12,207 nucleotides of DNA from an uncultured Oscillospiraceae bacterium (GCA_934636305.1 CAKUAM010000058.1:1-12207); one strand, 5' to 3'. Positions 1 through 7,438 are shown, numbered from the stretch's first letter. Notes: generated from the letters alone by a model not told the origin. Translations and numbers: made by a program.

Positions 1-623
1 ATGCCGTTCGCGGAAAGCTTCAGATACACCGTCGGCACGGATACCCACTGGCTCGTCGCCTCCGCCCACTGCTTGAGCGTATGGAGCTTGCCGGACGTGT
101 CGAGCCAATACTGGCCATTCGTTGGGTTTTCCGGCTGGCTGGCTTGCTTATAGCTCACCGTCAGCGCCGTCCCGTCGACAAGGCAGAGGGAAATGTCAAT
201 GTTCGTGCTTGCCGCGTTGACGGTATTCTCCTGTCCCATGTACCCGTTGTCCGAGTACTTCTCGGTGTTGAAGTAGATCCCGTCCGGGAAGATGCACAGA
301 TACGCGCCCATGGAAATGAGCTGCTTCTGCCCCGCCGAGATCGACACGGACGGCATATACGCCTCCATGGAAGCGCCGTTGATATAAAGTGCCTGGTTCT
401 GCACCCAGCACAGCGCATCCTTCGCCAAGATCCCCTGCACGCCCTCGATTGCCTGCGCCGTCCCTCTGCTTGGCCGCGGCGAGAGCAGCGGATACGCATC
501 CGCCGACAGATTCTCCATGTCGTAGAATTCCCCGTCCGCGAGTTCCAGGTTGTGGTTGTAGCCGAGAAACTGCTGTGTTATCAGTGTCTGCTGCGCATTT
601 GCTGTCAGCTCCGGATAAAGCAC
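1..623 (-). CDS. Phage structural protein, partial (3' end beyond left edge)
   Basis: An unbroken minus-strand frame enters from the right and runs off the left edge, giving 207 codons. I start it at GTG 623-621, preceded by a GAGGGGG ribosome site 6 nt upstream; this gives MLYPELTANAQQ and leaves 13 nt after the preceding adaptor gene. The N-terminal part contains GYNHNLELADGEFYDMENL and LLSPR, a pattern I associate with large structural proteins encoded just after the head-tail adaptor in Clostridia phages. The visible C-terminal part (NPTNGQYWLDTSG, then LKQWAEATSQWVSV and VYLKL) resembles a beta-rich repeat found in phage tail or tail-tip proteins. The exact role (stopper, tail or adhesion component) cannot be assigned. 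It is the most downstream visible gene of the head operon. The structural assignment rests on position and remembered family resemblance. Confidence 0.7.
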   Translation of the reverse strand, partial: MLYPELTANAQQTLITQQFLGYNHNLELADGEFYDMENLSADAYPLLSPRPSRGTAQAIEGVQGILAKDALCWVQNQALYINGASMEAYMPSVSISAGQKQLISMGAYLCIFPDGIYFNTEKYSDNGYMGQENTVNAASTNIDISLCLVDGTALTVSYKQASQPENPTNGQYWLDTSGKLHTLKQWAEATSQWVSVPTVYLKLSANG

Positions 624-636
624 ACTCCCATCCCCC

Positions 637-1011
637 TCAAAGCCTGATATACGCCGCCTCGCGCACCGGGGCATGCGCCCGGTTGTACGCATTCTGATAC
701 GCTTGGTAGTACATATTGTACTTTGCCGCAGCGTTATTGTATTTCGTCATCTCCCCGTTGGCATCGTGAATCTTCATCTCCAGATACCATCGGTAGATCC
801 CATCATATGGCCATGGAATCAAAAGCGCCGTCCCATCCAGATCCGCCTCCGGCGGGTACCCGGCAAACGCCGGCACCGCAGTCTCATGTGTCAGCAGGAT
901 TTCCCGATACACCACGCCATCCAGCTCGCCGAGCCACCGGAGCTTGTCCGCATTCTCATACGCATTCGGGGTCAGCCGATCCGTGATCTCCATCGCCTCA
1001 CGCAGTGTCAT
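637..1011 (-). CDS. Probable head-tail connector/adaptor protein
   Basis: This 124-residue protein begins MTLREAMEITDRLTPNAY and starts at ATG 1011, with GGGAGG seven nt upstream. Its pattern is an N-terminal helix, a LGELDGVVYREI helix, a middle segment ending in LLIPWPYDGIYRWYLEMKI, then a Tyr/Asn-rich helix (YNNAAAKYNMYYQAYQNAYNR). That is typical of the small all-helical adaptor proteins that sit below the portal in siphophage heads. Its place two genes after the major capsid gene fits. It begins 26 nt after the preceding 71-residue gene and ends 13 nt before the next. No enzymatic motif is visible. The adaptor role is inferred from size, predicted helical content and position; a virion protein of unknown role is the alternative. 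Confidence 0.65.
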   Translation of the reverse strand: MTLREAMEITDRLTPNAYENADKLRWLGELDGVVYREILLTHETAVPAFAGYPPEADLDGTALLIPWPYDGIYRWYLEMKIHDANGEMTKYNNAAAKYNMYYQAYQNAYNRAHAPVREAAYIRL

Positions 1012-1037
1012 GCCTTTGCCTCCCTGCTCTCCGGCTC

Positions 1038-1253
1038 TCAGCCGGCCGCCATCTCATCTTCCGCCTTCCGCGCCTTCTCCATCTGCCGGCTGGCATTTTC
1101 CAGCACCTCATACACCGGCAGCGGCACCTCCACGCGTTTGCCGCGCGGAACCTGAAACGTGCGGCCATTGATGCATACAAATACCGACTGCTGCTCCGTT
1201 CCGCCGGCCTTCGGCAGTGTAATCTCCCTCATCTGTGCAAATGCTGTTTCCAT
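1038..1253 (-). CDS. Small phage protein downstream of the capsid gene
   Basis: This 71-residue protein starts at ATG 1253 with a strong AAAGGAG site 7 nt upstream. The core reads VFVCINGRTFQVPRGKRVEVPLPVYEVLENASRQ: a short beta hairpin (NGRTFQVPRGKRVEVP) followed by a charged C-terminal helix rich in K, E, R and A. Small proteins with the pattern 'NGR-(Y/F)-x-(V/I)-PRG-x-x-V-x-VP-x-PVYEVL' occur between capsid and adaptor genes in many Firmicutes phages; to my knowledge they have no established function. The gene follows the major capsid gene after a 59-nt gap holding a strong hairpin, so its expression relative to capsid may be reduced. The gene call is confident; the function is unknown. 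Confidence 0.7.
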   Translation of the reverse strand: METAFAQMREITLPKAGGTEQQSVFVCINGRTFQVPRGKRVEVPLPVYEVLENASRQMEKARKAEDEMAAG

Positions 1254-1271
1254 CTTCTGCTCCTTTCCTTC

Positions 1272-1299
1272 TGGGGGCGCCGCACCATCGGCGCCCCCA
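1272..1299 (-). other. Strong hairpin between the capsid gene and the next gene
   Basis: Arms 1272-1281 and 1290-1299 are perfectly complementary over 10 bp (core GGGGGCGCC / GGCGCCCCC) with an 8-nt loop. It begins 13 nt after the capsid stop codon on the minus strand. The bases after the stem are purine-rich (AGAAGGAAAGGAG), not a U tract, so it does not look like a standard intrinsic terminator. It may protect the 3' end of capsid mRNA or cause partial termination, giving more capsid than downstream protein. Confidence 0.7.
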
Positions 1300-1312
1300 C
1301 ATTCTTCCCGCC

Positions 1313-2401
1313 TCAGTTCTCCTCGTCGTCCGCTGAATATGTCCCGCAGCTCTCCACGCGCACCATCCGATCCTGATACAGGATCTTGGCCGCACTGGAA
1401 AATTTATAGCCCAGCGTTGAAAACTGATTGAGCGGCCCGCCGACCTGCGATTTATCCTTGATGATCATCTCCAGATTTCCGCCGTCCGGGTCGATCATGC
1501 CATAGGCGTCCTTGCCCAAAAACAGCGTTGCATACACGCTGTAATAGCTGGCCGGCGTCCCCTTGCTGCTGTCCGCCGCTGTTTTCACCGGGCAGCTGGC
1601 ATCGTTGAAAATCTTCGCCTCCGTCGTCTCAATGAAGCGTACGCCATGCAGTTCGCCGATCTCACCTGTGAACAGTTCTGTGATCCCGGCATACTTGTGC
1701 GCCTCCACCCACGCCTCGCTCGAGCGCAGATCATACGCTACCGACGGATGGATGATCGCCACATACTTGCCGTCAATCTTCGGCGCCTTCAGCTTTTTCA
1801 GCAGCGTCACCGCCTTGTTGACCTCATCCGGCGTCAGCTTTGCCGTCATATCAAGACCCGCCCGGCTGGTAACAGCCGTATGTGCCCCGCCCGTGCCAAG
1901 CTTGTCGCAATACTGTACATTGGTGCCCGCCGCAATGACATTACGCACCAGCTTATCCTGTGTCGTGCCTGCAGACGCGCCCAGCTCCTCCGCTGCGCCA
2001 AGAATCACATCGTCAATGGCATGCAGTTCCAGCTGATCGGACACCGACACATACGTGCCGTACTGCGTAATTGCCTGATTGACCGCACTCTGGCCAAATT
2101 TCTGGCCCGTGGGGATCACGCCCTCCGTCAGCGCCGCAGCATCCTCCAGCGTGTTCCACTTGCGCCATTCCACCGTCTTTCCGCGCCCTGCCGGCAGCGC
2201 CTGCTTGCGCGCAAACTGCGTGTGGATGAGCTCCGGTCTTGCATTTTCCAGCAGCTCCGTGTCATAGAACGTTTTCATTGATGCCGTCATACCGCCGCCC
2301 GCCGGGAATTCTGTTTCCTGGCCGGTATAGGCATTGACATAGCTGCCGCTGGCGTTTACCAGCGTGCCGGCGTCCGCGAACATCTGTAAATTCAGTTTCA
2401 T
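1313..2401 (-). CDS. Major capsid protein, N4-gp56 family
   Basis: This is a 362-residue major head protein. I start it at ATG 2401, with AAAGGAG 7 nt upstream. The frame stays open a further 30 codons, but those overlap the scaffold gene and read as out-of-frame filler. The mature-looking part (NASGSYVNAYTGQETEF, MKTFYDTELLENARPELIHTQF, WRKWNTLEDAAALTEGVIP, YVSVSDQLELHAIDDVI) matches what I know of the N4-gp56 capsid family, which adopts the HK97 fold. The protein begins MKLNLQMFADAG, nearly identical to the start of Firmicutes ribosomal protein L27, the natural substrate of Prp protease. Cleavage after MKLNLQMF would remove eight residues. It lies after terminase, portal, Prp and scaffold genes, the standard order of a phage head module. 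Confidence 0.92.
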   Translation of the reverse strand: MKLNLQMFADAGTLVNASGSYVNAYTGQETEFPAGGGMTASMKTFYDTELLENARPELIHTQFARKQALPAGRGKTVEWRKWNTLEDAAALTEGVIPTGQKFGQSAVNQAITQYGTYVSVSDQLELHAIDDVILGAAEELGASAGTTQDKLVRNVIAAGTNVQYCDKLGTGGAHTAVTSRAGLDMTAKLTPDEVNKAVTLLKKLKAPKIDGKYVAIIHPSVAYDLRSSEAWVEAHKYAGITELFTGEIGELHGVRFIETTEAKIFNDASCPVKTAADSSKGTPASYYSVYATLFLGKDAYGMIDPDGGNLEMIIKDKSQVGGPLNQFSTLGYKFSSAAKILYQDRMVRVESCGTYSADDEEN

Positions 2402-2424
2402 CTGGTTTCTCCTTTCCCACTTCC

Positions 2425-3120
2425 TCAGAGGCGAACCTGCTCGCCCCGTCTGGCTCTTGTTTTCAGCTCCTCCCGTTCCTGCCTGGACCACCGTGCCGTC
2501 TCCCCGGCAAATGCATCTGCGCCATGCGCCATGCCGCCCTCCCGCGGGCGGAGGTATCCTGCCCGCATCGCAGCCGTCAGCTCCTCGCGTGCCCGCCGCG
2601 CGCCATATGCCATCGCGCCTCTGCGCAGCTCATCAAGATGTGCCAGCTCGTAGGCGTCTGCCGCGTCCACACCGCGTGCAACCAGCCGCACAAACACCTC
2701 GTTGTCCAGCTCCTGCGACAGCACTGCCTGCGGGTAACGCGCCCGCACCGTGTCAAACTGCGCCTGCAGCTGTGCAAAGCGCTCCTGCTGCGTCTGCTCT
2801 GCCGCTTTGGACTGTGCAGCGACCTGGCTGCTCCAATCATTCGCATCCTGCTCGCTGAGCTGCTGCACATCAATTCCGCACAGCGTCTGCAGCGCAGGGC
2901 CAAGTGCCTGCAGCACACGCTCGCTTTTCGCGCAGTTCTTCAGCCGCTCGCGCACAATCGTCTGCACCTGCCTGTCATAGTCCTGCTTGTATGGTCCCTG
3001 GATCAGCGCCCGGAACTGCTGGGCCCGATCCTGCTCCTGCTCTGGCGCGGCGTCCGCCTGTACGCCCGGTTCCGGCTGCTCCTGCTCGGTAAAAAGCTGC
3101 AGCCACTGCATTTTGTTCAT
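2425..3120 (-). CDS. Phage capsid scaffold protein
   Basis: This 231-residue protein is rich in Q, E, A and R. It starts at ATG 3120 with AAGGAGG upstream, overlapping the prp stop as ATGA. Much of it should be helical or coiled-coil (for example residues 95-130, around AAQSKAAEQTQQERFAQLQA), and the C-terminus is strongly basic (REELKTRARRGEQVRL). That is the usual design of internal scaffolding proteins, whose basic end contacts the capsid protein. It sits directly before the major capsid gene. Its N-terminus, MNKMQWLQLFTEQ, keeps the LQxF core of the Prp cleavage motif, though W and Q replace the usual residues just before it and T replaces A or S after it. There are no conserved catalytic residues. 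The scaffold role is inferred from position, composition and this motif. Confidence 0.85.
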   Translation of the reverse strand: MNKMQWLQLFTEQEQPEPGVQADAAPEQEQDRAQQFRALIQGPYKQDYDRQVQTIVRERLKNCAKSERVLQALGPALQTLCGIDVQQLSEQDANDWSSQVAAQSKAAEQTQQERFAQLQAQFDTVRARYPQAVLSQELDNEVFVRLVARGVDAADAYELAHLDELRRGAMAYGARRAREELTAAMRAGYLRPREGGMAHGADAFAGETARWSRQEREELKTRARRGEQVRL

Positions 3121-3488
3121 GCTGTTTCCTCCTTCTGCCCGTCAGGTGGGCGCTCCCCGGGATTCTCCTGTGTATCTGCAGGGCGCGCCGCGCCCATCAC
3201 CCGCACATATTCTGGGTACCGCTCCGCCAGCAGCCGGTATCCCGCTGCCGCAGTCTCAAACATACCGCGCAGCCGTGCCTGTTCCGCATGCGCCGGAAAC
3301 GCCTCTATGGCGCACATGCCGCTGCCCACAGTAATGACGGGCTGCCGCCCCGGCACTGCCTGCACCGCCTCTGCCAGTGCAAAGGCCAGCATGGACGCCG
3401 CCGCGCATACAATATCCGTCCCGAACCGTGAAAATCCTGCGTGCCCGCATACTTCCAGCCGGTTTTCTCCAAGCCTCACGGTAATCAT
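3117..3488 (-). CDS. prp: Prp-type cysteine protease (phage prohead protease candidate)
   Basis: This 123-residue protein belongs to the Prp/YsxB family, whose host members remove the N-terminal extension of ribosomal protein L27. It has the catalytic signature: G15-H16-A in GHAGFSRFG and C28 in TDIVCAAAS. The 12-residue His-Cys spacing is the same as in the Staphylococcus aureus enzyme (H22, C34). The C-terminal helix (GYRLLAERYPEYVRV) is also typical. A 25-residue hydrophilic tail (ARPADTQENPGERPPDGQKE) extends beyond the usual family end. The start at ATG 3488 overlaps the portal stop as ATGA with only a weak ribosome site, and its stop overlaps the scaffold start, so translation is probably coupled. 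Its position between portal and scaffold is where head-maturation proteases are normally encoded. Cleavage of capsid and scaffold by this copy is inferred from their N-termini. Confidence 0.88.
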   Translation of the reverse strand: MITVRLGENRLEVCGHAGFSRFGTDIVCAAASMLAFALAEAVQAVPGRQPVITVGSGMCAIEAFPAHAEQARLRGMFETAAAGYRLLAERYPEYVRVMGAARPADTQENPGERPPDGQKEETA

Positions 3489-5380
3489 CCCGGCTGCCCC
3501 GCCTGCTGCGCGTTCGCGCGCGCGGCCTGTACCTGCGCCGGCTCCATATCTGCATGGCCGGTATTGGTCCTTGCTGCGCCCTGCCGTGCGCTGGCTCCTG
3601 TTTCCTGGCTGTCCTGCTCCATCCGCGCCGCCAGCTCCGGCTCATACCGCTCTGCCAGCATTCTCGCCAGCTGCTTCCAGAGCGCTGCATCCGTCTGTGC
3701 CGCCGCGCCTGCCTGTATTTTCTGCAGCACAAGCTCCTTGCCGTCAAAATCCATCATGTCCAGACAGGCAATGGCCTGCTGCGCCATTCCCGGCTGAAAG
3801 AAGCCCATCTGGAAAAACTGCAGCGCCAGCTCGTTCTGCGCCAGCTTCGTATATGCGGTATGCTTCTGCGCTGAAACCTGCACGTCAAACACCGGTGTCC
3901 GGCACACGCCCTCCACCCCAACGGCCTGCGCCTTGAGATGCGCATTGCAGTACGAGACAAACTGCTCCATTCCGCCCTCGCCCATGATCCGGAACTGCCG
4001 CGGCAGATCGTAGAACTGCCGGATCCGCTCAATGACCATCCGCACCATCCGTGCATACGCGCGGTATGCCGATTTTGCCGACGCACGTGAGCTCCGCCCG
4101 GAGGCTTCCTGCAAAGCCGCAATCGCCGATGCCGCCGTCACGCCGGAGGCGACCTGCCCATTCGTCACATCTGTGTTTCCCGTGACCCATTTGAGCTCCT
4201 CAATCTTATTGCTGAGTACCTGCACGCAGATCCCCGGCAGCGGCTGCACCTGTACCTGCTGCAGAGAATCCTGCCCCAGATTGCCGTCCACGTGGACAAA
4301 CGGCTTTGTCCAGTCCGCGTATTCCTGCTCGTTGACCGATCCATCCGACCGCCGGAACCAGCGCGGTGTCGCCGCCATAATCGTATTTTTCACAATGGCC
4401 TGATCCATCCGGTCAATCTGCTCCTGTGCGCCCTTGCCGATGTCGATATAGCCATACCCGCAGACGGAGCCCTCCATCGGGAACAGCCGGTCAAACACAA
4501 ACGGATACGCACCGTCGTCATACAGCCCCCGCTCGCTTGCCGGCAGCTGTACCGGCACCTGCACCGTTACCATCTGCCCGGTCTGCGCGTCAGGCTGCTG
4601 CCTCGTCACAGATGGCACAAACGTGTCGTTCTCCGTCGCGTACAAAACCGTCTCCCCGACGTACTTGCAGTAATGCAGCACCTGTCTTCCGTTCACACGC
4701 TTTTTGTAATACCAGTCCACCACCAGCGTTTTCTCCGAAAGATCCGCCGCATCGTCCGTCCGGTACTGCGCCGGCGCCATGCCGCTCTCTCCGAGCTTTC
4801 CCTCCAGCTGCGGATACTGCGCAAGCAGCGTCTCGTTATCCTGCATCTGCAGATAGAACACGTGCTTCGAGTTCTGGATATCCGTCACCCCCGGCTCCCA
4901 GAACAGATTGAGCACATTGACCGGCCGGATAGAGATATCCCCCAGTCCTCCCAGCTTTTCCGGATCCCAGAATACGCCCCAGATTCCGGTACCCTGCTTC
5001 ATCTTCTGCCAGCAGGTATCGGAGTACACCTCCTCAAAATCGTTCTGCTCCAGAATGCACGGGATAATCGACGAGAGCATCTGCGCCTCCGCGCGGTCGT
5101 CCGGTTCTCTCGGTCGGATACTCGGGCCCGGATAGGCCGTTATGGCGTCTGCGTGCTTGCCCATGATGACATTGAACAGCCACCCGGATGCCGGACGGTC
5201 GTCATTCTGGTTTCCCTTGTCGGAAAACTGCCGCCACTGCCGCAGCCGCCACCAGTCCTCAGCCGCCTGGATCCGCTGCTCCAGATGCGCCTTTCCCTGC
5301 CGGTAGCGGCGCAGCATCTGCGTTGCCCTGCGCAGCTGCTGCGCGCCGATGACCGGCGCCGCGCTTGTCCTGATTTCCAT
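3485..5380 (-). CDS. Phage portal protein
   Basis: This 631-residue protein starts at ATG 5380 with a GGAGGAG site 4 nt upstream, 13 nt after the large terminase stop. Size and position (terminase - portal - protease - scaffold - capsid) identify it as the portal, the dodecameric ring through which DNA enters the head. Consistent features are WWRLRQWRQFSDKGNQNDDRP near residue 45, a stretch on GVFWDPEKLGGLGDISIRPVN about residue 140, a QEQIDRMDQAIVKNTIMAATPRW segment in the middle, and VTGNTDVTNGQVASGVTAASAIAALQEASG about residue 410, resembling P22-like portals found with N4-gp56 capsids. The last 50 or so residues are low-complexity Q/A-rich (EPAQVQAARANAQQAGQPG) and probably disordered. 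The stop overlaps the prp start. Confidence 0.88.
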   Translation of the reverse strand: MEIRTSAAPVIGAQQLRRATQMLRRYRQGKAHLEQRIQAAEDWWRLRQWRQFSDKGNQNDDRPASGWLFNVIMGKHADAITAYPGPSIRPREPDDRAEAQMLSSIIPCILEQNDFEEVYSDTCWQKMKQGTGIWGVFWDPEKLGGLGDISIRPVNVLNLFWEPGVTDIQNSKHVFYLQMQDNETLLAQYPQLEGKLGESGMAPAQYRTDDAADLSEKTLVVDWYYKKRVNGRQVLHYCKYVGETVLYATENDTFVPSVTRQQPDAQTGQMVTVQVPVQLPASERGLYDDGAYPFVFDRLFPMEGSVCGYGYIDIGKGAQEQIDRMDQAIVKNTIMAATPRWFRRSDGSVNEQEYADWTKPFVHVDGNLGQDSLQQVQVQPLPGICVQVLSNKIEELKWVTGNTDVTNGQVASGVTAASAIAALQEASGRSSRASAKSAYRAYARMVRMVIERIRQFYDLPRQFRIMGEGGMEQFVSYCNAHLKAQAVGVEGVCRTPVFDVQVSAQKHTAYTKLAQNELALQFFQMGFFQPGMAQQAIACLDMMDFDGKELVLQKIQAGAAAQTDAALWKQLARMLAERYEPELAARMEQDSQETGASARQGAARTNTGHADMEPAQVQAARANAQQAGQPG

Positions 5381-5393
5381 AAATCTCCTCCTG

Positions 5394-6749
5394 CTACGTT
5401 TTCATCTGCTCCAGCGGATCGGCCCACACCGGTGCGTTCTGCTCCGGCAGGATGGGCCGGACCGGCCTCGACATGCAGAAATACCGCCATTCATCACACA
5501 CATGATCCTCCTGCGCCGTGTCCAGATCCTCCGGGACCGACGCGGAATACTGCATCAACGGTACCGTCCGGATAAATGCCCGGCACGTCGTAAACACATA
5601 CATCCGCGGATACCCGTTCTCGTCGAACTGCAGCCGGTAGTGGCACTGCATCCAGCCTGCAATCCGCGCATGATCGCCGGGCGTAAAATAAATGCCGTAC
5701 CGCGCCGCCGTCTGCGCCACGCTCTCTCCGCGCGACGCGTCCCAGATTGCCGGATCCGCCACGCCGGTGATCTCCTGCCCCTTCAGCCAGGGATGCTCGG
5801 TCTCTATGCGCCGGATCTCGGCAAACTGCCGGTCCGGCGTCCACCGCAGCCCCTCATTCGGTGTTTTTGTGCACCCATAGAGCTCCAGAATCCTGTAAAT
5901 TACGCCATCGTAGTCCACCGCCCACCACGCGCAGGAGAACGGCTTTCCATACCCAAAATCATAGCTGCGGCAGATCGTCCAGCCCCGGTCCGGTGCAAAC
6001 GGCGCAATGACATGCGTCCACTTCCGGTCCTCATAGTGCTCCGGCGCATCCTGGAACTCCTCAAAAAACTGCCCCTCATACACATCCCATGAACCATACA
6101 GCCATGCCTCGCGCAGCTTCGGCGGCAGCGTCTGCAGCTGCCTGATATATTCCGGCTGCATCTGCATAAGCGCGCGATTGTCTGTCGCCAGTGCCTGGAT
6201 AAACTGGTAATTCTCCGGCTCCTCCCCCTCCTCGAACCGCCGGTCAATAAACAGGCGCTTAAAATATCCATGGCTCGGCCCGCCCGGATTGAGCGTGTAA
6301 TACGTCCGCTTCGGCAGCCCGTTGGTTCCCCGTACACACGCATTGATCGCATCGATCCAGCTCTTTTGCAGCTGTCCCGCCTCATCCAGGAACACCACAT
6401 CGTATTCCGCGCCCTGATACTGTCCCGTGTCGCTGTCTGACGCGCAATAGCCGAACGTGATTGTCGACCCATTGGGAAACAAAAACTGCCTGTCCCCGGC
6501 CCGGTAGCCTGCAATCCCTGCAAGCTCCCGCCGCAGCGGATCCATGTGGTTGTTCTGCAGCTCCCGCAGGCTCTTCCGCACAATCAGCAGCTTGATCCCC
6601 GGATACCGCAGCGCCAGCAGCTTCGCCTTTGTCCGCACGGCCCAGCTTTTTCCGCCGCCGCGCGCGCCGCCATAGGCAATATGCCGGCAGCGGCCAAGCA
6701 GAAACTGCTTTTGCTTCTCATTGGGCGCTTCAATCTGCAGCTGCGTCAT
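5394..6749 (-). CDS. terL: Phage terminase large subunit (packaging ATPase/nuclease)
   Basis: This 451-residue motor protein cuts concatemeric DNA and drives it into the prohead. The N-terminal ATPase domain has Walker A G28-ARGGGKS, Walker B VVFLDE (118-123) and a following coupling segment near YTLNPGG (151-157). The C-terminal RNase H-like nuclease domain shows acidic residues at D264 (SYDFGYGKPF) and D332 (GVADPAIWD). Length and motif order are normal and the frame is intact. Start ATG 6749 overlaps the preceding gene's stop (ATGA); a GGAGG lies about 15-20 nt upstream, so initiation is probably coupled. The call rests on motifs seen directly; subfamily and packaging mode (cos or pac) cannot be settled. 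Confidence 0.95.
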   Translation of the reverse strand: MTQLQIEAPNEKQKQFLLGRCRHIAYGGARGGGKSWAVRTKAKLLALRYPGIKLLIVRKSLRELQNNHMDPLRRELAGIAGYRAGDRQFLFPNGSTITFGYCASDSDTGQYQGAEYDVVFLDEAGQLQKSWIDAINACVRGTNGLPKRTYYTLNPGGPSHGYFKRLFIDRRFEEGEEPENYQFIQALATDNRALMQMQPEYIRQLQTLPPKLREAWLYGSWDVYEGQFFEEFQDAPEHYEDRKWTHVIAPFAPDRGWTICRSYDFGYGKPFSCAWWAVDYDGVIYRILELYGCTKTPNEGLRWTPDRQFAEIRRIETEHPWLKGQEITGVADPAIWDASRGESVAQTAARYGIYFTPGDHARIAGWMQCHYRLQFDENGYPRMYVFTTCRAFIRTVPLMQYSASVPEDLDTAQEDHVCDEWRYFCMSRPVRPILPEQNAPVWADPLEQMKT

Positions 6750-7009
6750 TGGGCATACGCCTCCGCCTCCTGCGCAATCACGACCTTCACGCCGCCCGTC
6801 TGCTTTCCGCCGTCCTGCTCACCGCGCAGCTCCTGCCGGATCTCCACAGCCTGCTTCATCACCTTTGCCAGCTCCCCAAGATCCTTGCAGGGCGCCTGTC
6901 CCTGCCGGATCTGAACGAGCAGCTGCCTCGACATGGTTTCCAGCGCCTTCTCCAGATTTCCGGACGCTTTCCCGATGGGATCTGTTTTTCTGCCCGCCTG
7001 CTCAGTCAT
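6746..7009 (-). CDS. Probable terminase small subunit
   Basis: This 87-residue protein (MTEQAGRKTDPIGKASGNLEKALETMSRQLL...) sits immediately before terL and overlaps its start by four bases. It is mostly helical, with GELAKVMKQAVEIRQELRG in the middle and a C-terminal segment GGVKVVIAQEAEAYAQ of the kind that could contact the large subunit. Small terminases bind the packaging start site and hand it to TerL. The length is short for the family and I see no clear N-terminal helix-turn-helix, so the assignment is mainly positional. The start is uncertain: ATG 7009 overlaps the previous gene by 8 nt without a good ribosome site, while ATG 7024 (MQSTKMTEQ) has a weak GGGG. An upstream extension to 7111 would duplicate the neighbour's coding region and is rejected. 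Confidence 0.55.
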   Translation of the reverse strand: MTEQAGRKTDPIGKASGNLEKALETMSRQLLVQIRQGQAPCKDLGELAKVMKQAVEIRQELRGEQDGGKQTGGVKVVIAQEAEAYAQ

Positions 7010-7235
7010 CTTCGTACTTTGCATCAATTGCCCCGTACAGCTCACACCTTTCGCAGCTTCTGCTCCGGCAGAAAATATCCATCTGCTGCCGCTTTGCCCG
7101 CACCGAGGCAAACGTCAGCCGCAGATAGCTCTCGTCCGTAATCCCCTCACAGAAAATGCTTTTCCCGCTGTCCTCCCGGTAAAATGGGCACCATACCGGC
7201 TGCGGCTCCGTCTGCTTCATCCTCCGGTCTTTCAT
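7002..7235 (-). CDS. Small Cys-rich phage protein
   Basis: This 77-residue protein (MKDRRMKQTEPQPVW, then CPFYREDSGKSIFCEGITD and a C-terminal FCRSRSCERCELYGAIDAKYEDD) has five cysteines, arranged as C16, C29 and a C-terminal C-x5-C-x2-C cluster. This suggests metal binding. I recall short proteins beginning 'CPFY-R-D-G-x-x-C-EG' and ending 'NCE-x-Y' just before terminase genes in Firmicutes phages; they have no assigned function that I know of. I start it at ATG 7235, with AGGGGG about 9 nt upstream. ATG 7220 is possible, but its GGAGG abuts the start codon. A longer open frame reaching 7577 crosses the switch promoters and is not used. It overlaps the next gene's start region by 8 nt and the upstream zinc-finger gene by 89 nt. 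Confidence 0.6.
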   Translation of the reverse strand: MKDRRMKQTEPQPVWCPFYREDSGKSIFCEGITDESYLRLTFASVRAKRQQMDIFCRSRSCERCELYGAIDAKYEDD

Positions 7236-7419
7236 CAATATCTTCCCCCTGTTCATAGCTGTAATCTGCCAGCCGCGCCAGCTGCCGGACACCGAGTGCG
7301 TCGAGCAGATATTCCTCCATGCACGTCTCATGAACCATGTCGCCGCCATTTTTATAGTACGGCTCAGCCATCCAGATCTCCTCCCGGCACCACCGGCAGC
7401 TTCCCCTGCATCTGCGCAT
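7147..7419 (-). CDS. Small zinc-finger-like phage protein
   Basis: This 90-residue protein is the first gene of the minus-strand operon. It starts at ATG 7419 with GGAGG ten nt upstream. It carries CRWC (C8, C11) and HETC (H30, C33) around EEIWMAEPYYKNGGDMV, a compact CxxC-x18-HxxC zinc-binding pattern. The fold resembles short treble-clef or LIM-like proteins common in Firmicutes phages ('C-x-x-C-...-EEPYY...C-x-x-C-x-E-Y'). The C-terminal 29 residues (about 62-90) overlap the next gene in another frame and look like filler, so the original end may have been near residue 60. It lies about 120 nt downstream of the strong minus-strand promoter. A role in DNA binding or head-module regulation is possible but not shown by the sequence. 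Confidence 0.6.
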   Translation of the reverse strand: MRRCRGSCRWCREEIWMAEPYYKNGGDMVHETCMEEYLLDALGVRQLARLADYSYEQGEDIDERPEDEADGAAAGMVPILPGGQREKHFL

Positions 7420-7438
7420 CCTTCCCGCCCCTCCAGAA

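Noticed and set aside
2402..2491. N-terminal extension of the capsid frame by 30 codons
   Set aside because: It overlaps the scaffold gene and lacks a ribosome site, whereas ATG 2401 has AAAGGAG and gives the expected MKLNLQMF start.
2524..3936. Long plus-strand open frame of 470 codons opposite scaffold, prp and portal
   Set aside because: It has no ribosome site, is rich in R, H, L and P without domain pattern, and mirrors well-supported minus-strand genes. It is a by-product of GC-rich codon use.
4292..5575. Plus-strand open frame of 427 codons opposite the portal and terminase genes
   Set aside because: It is opposite confident genes, crosses their junction and has Arg/His/Leu-rich filler composition.
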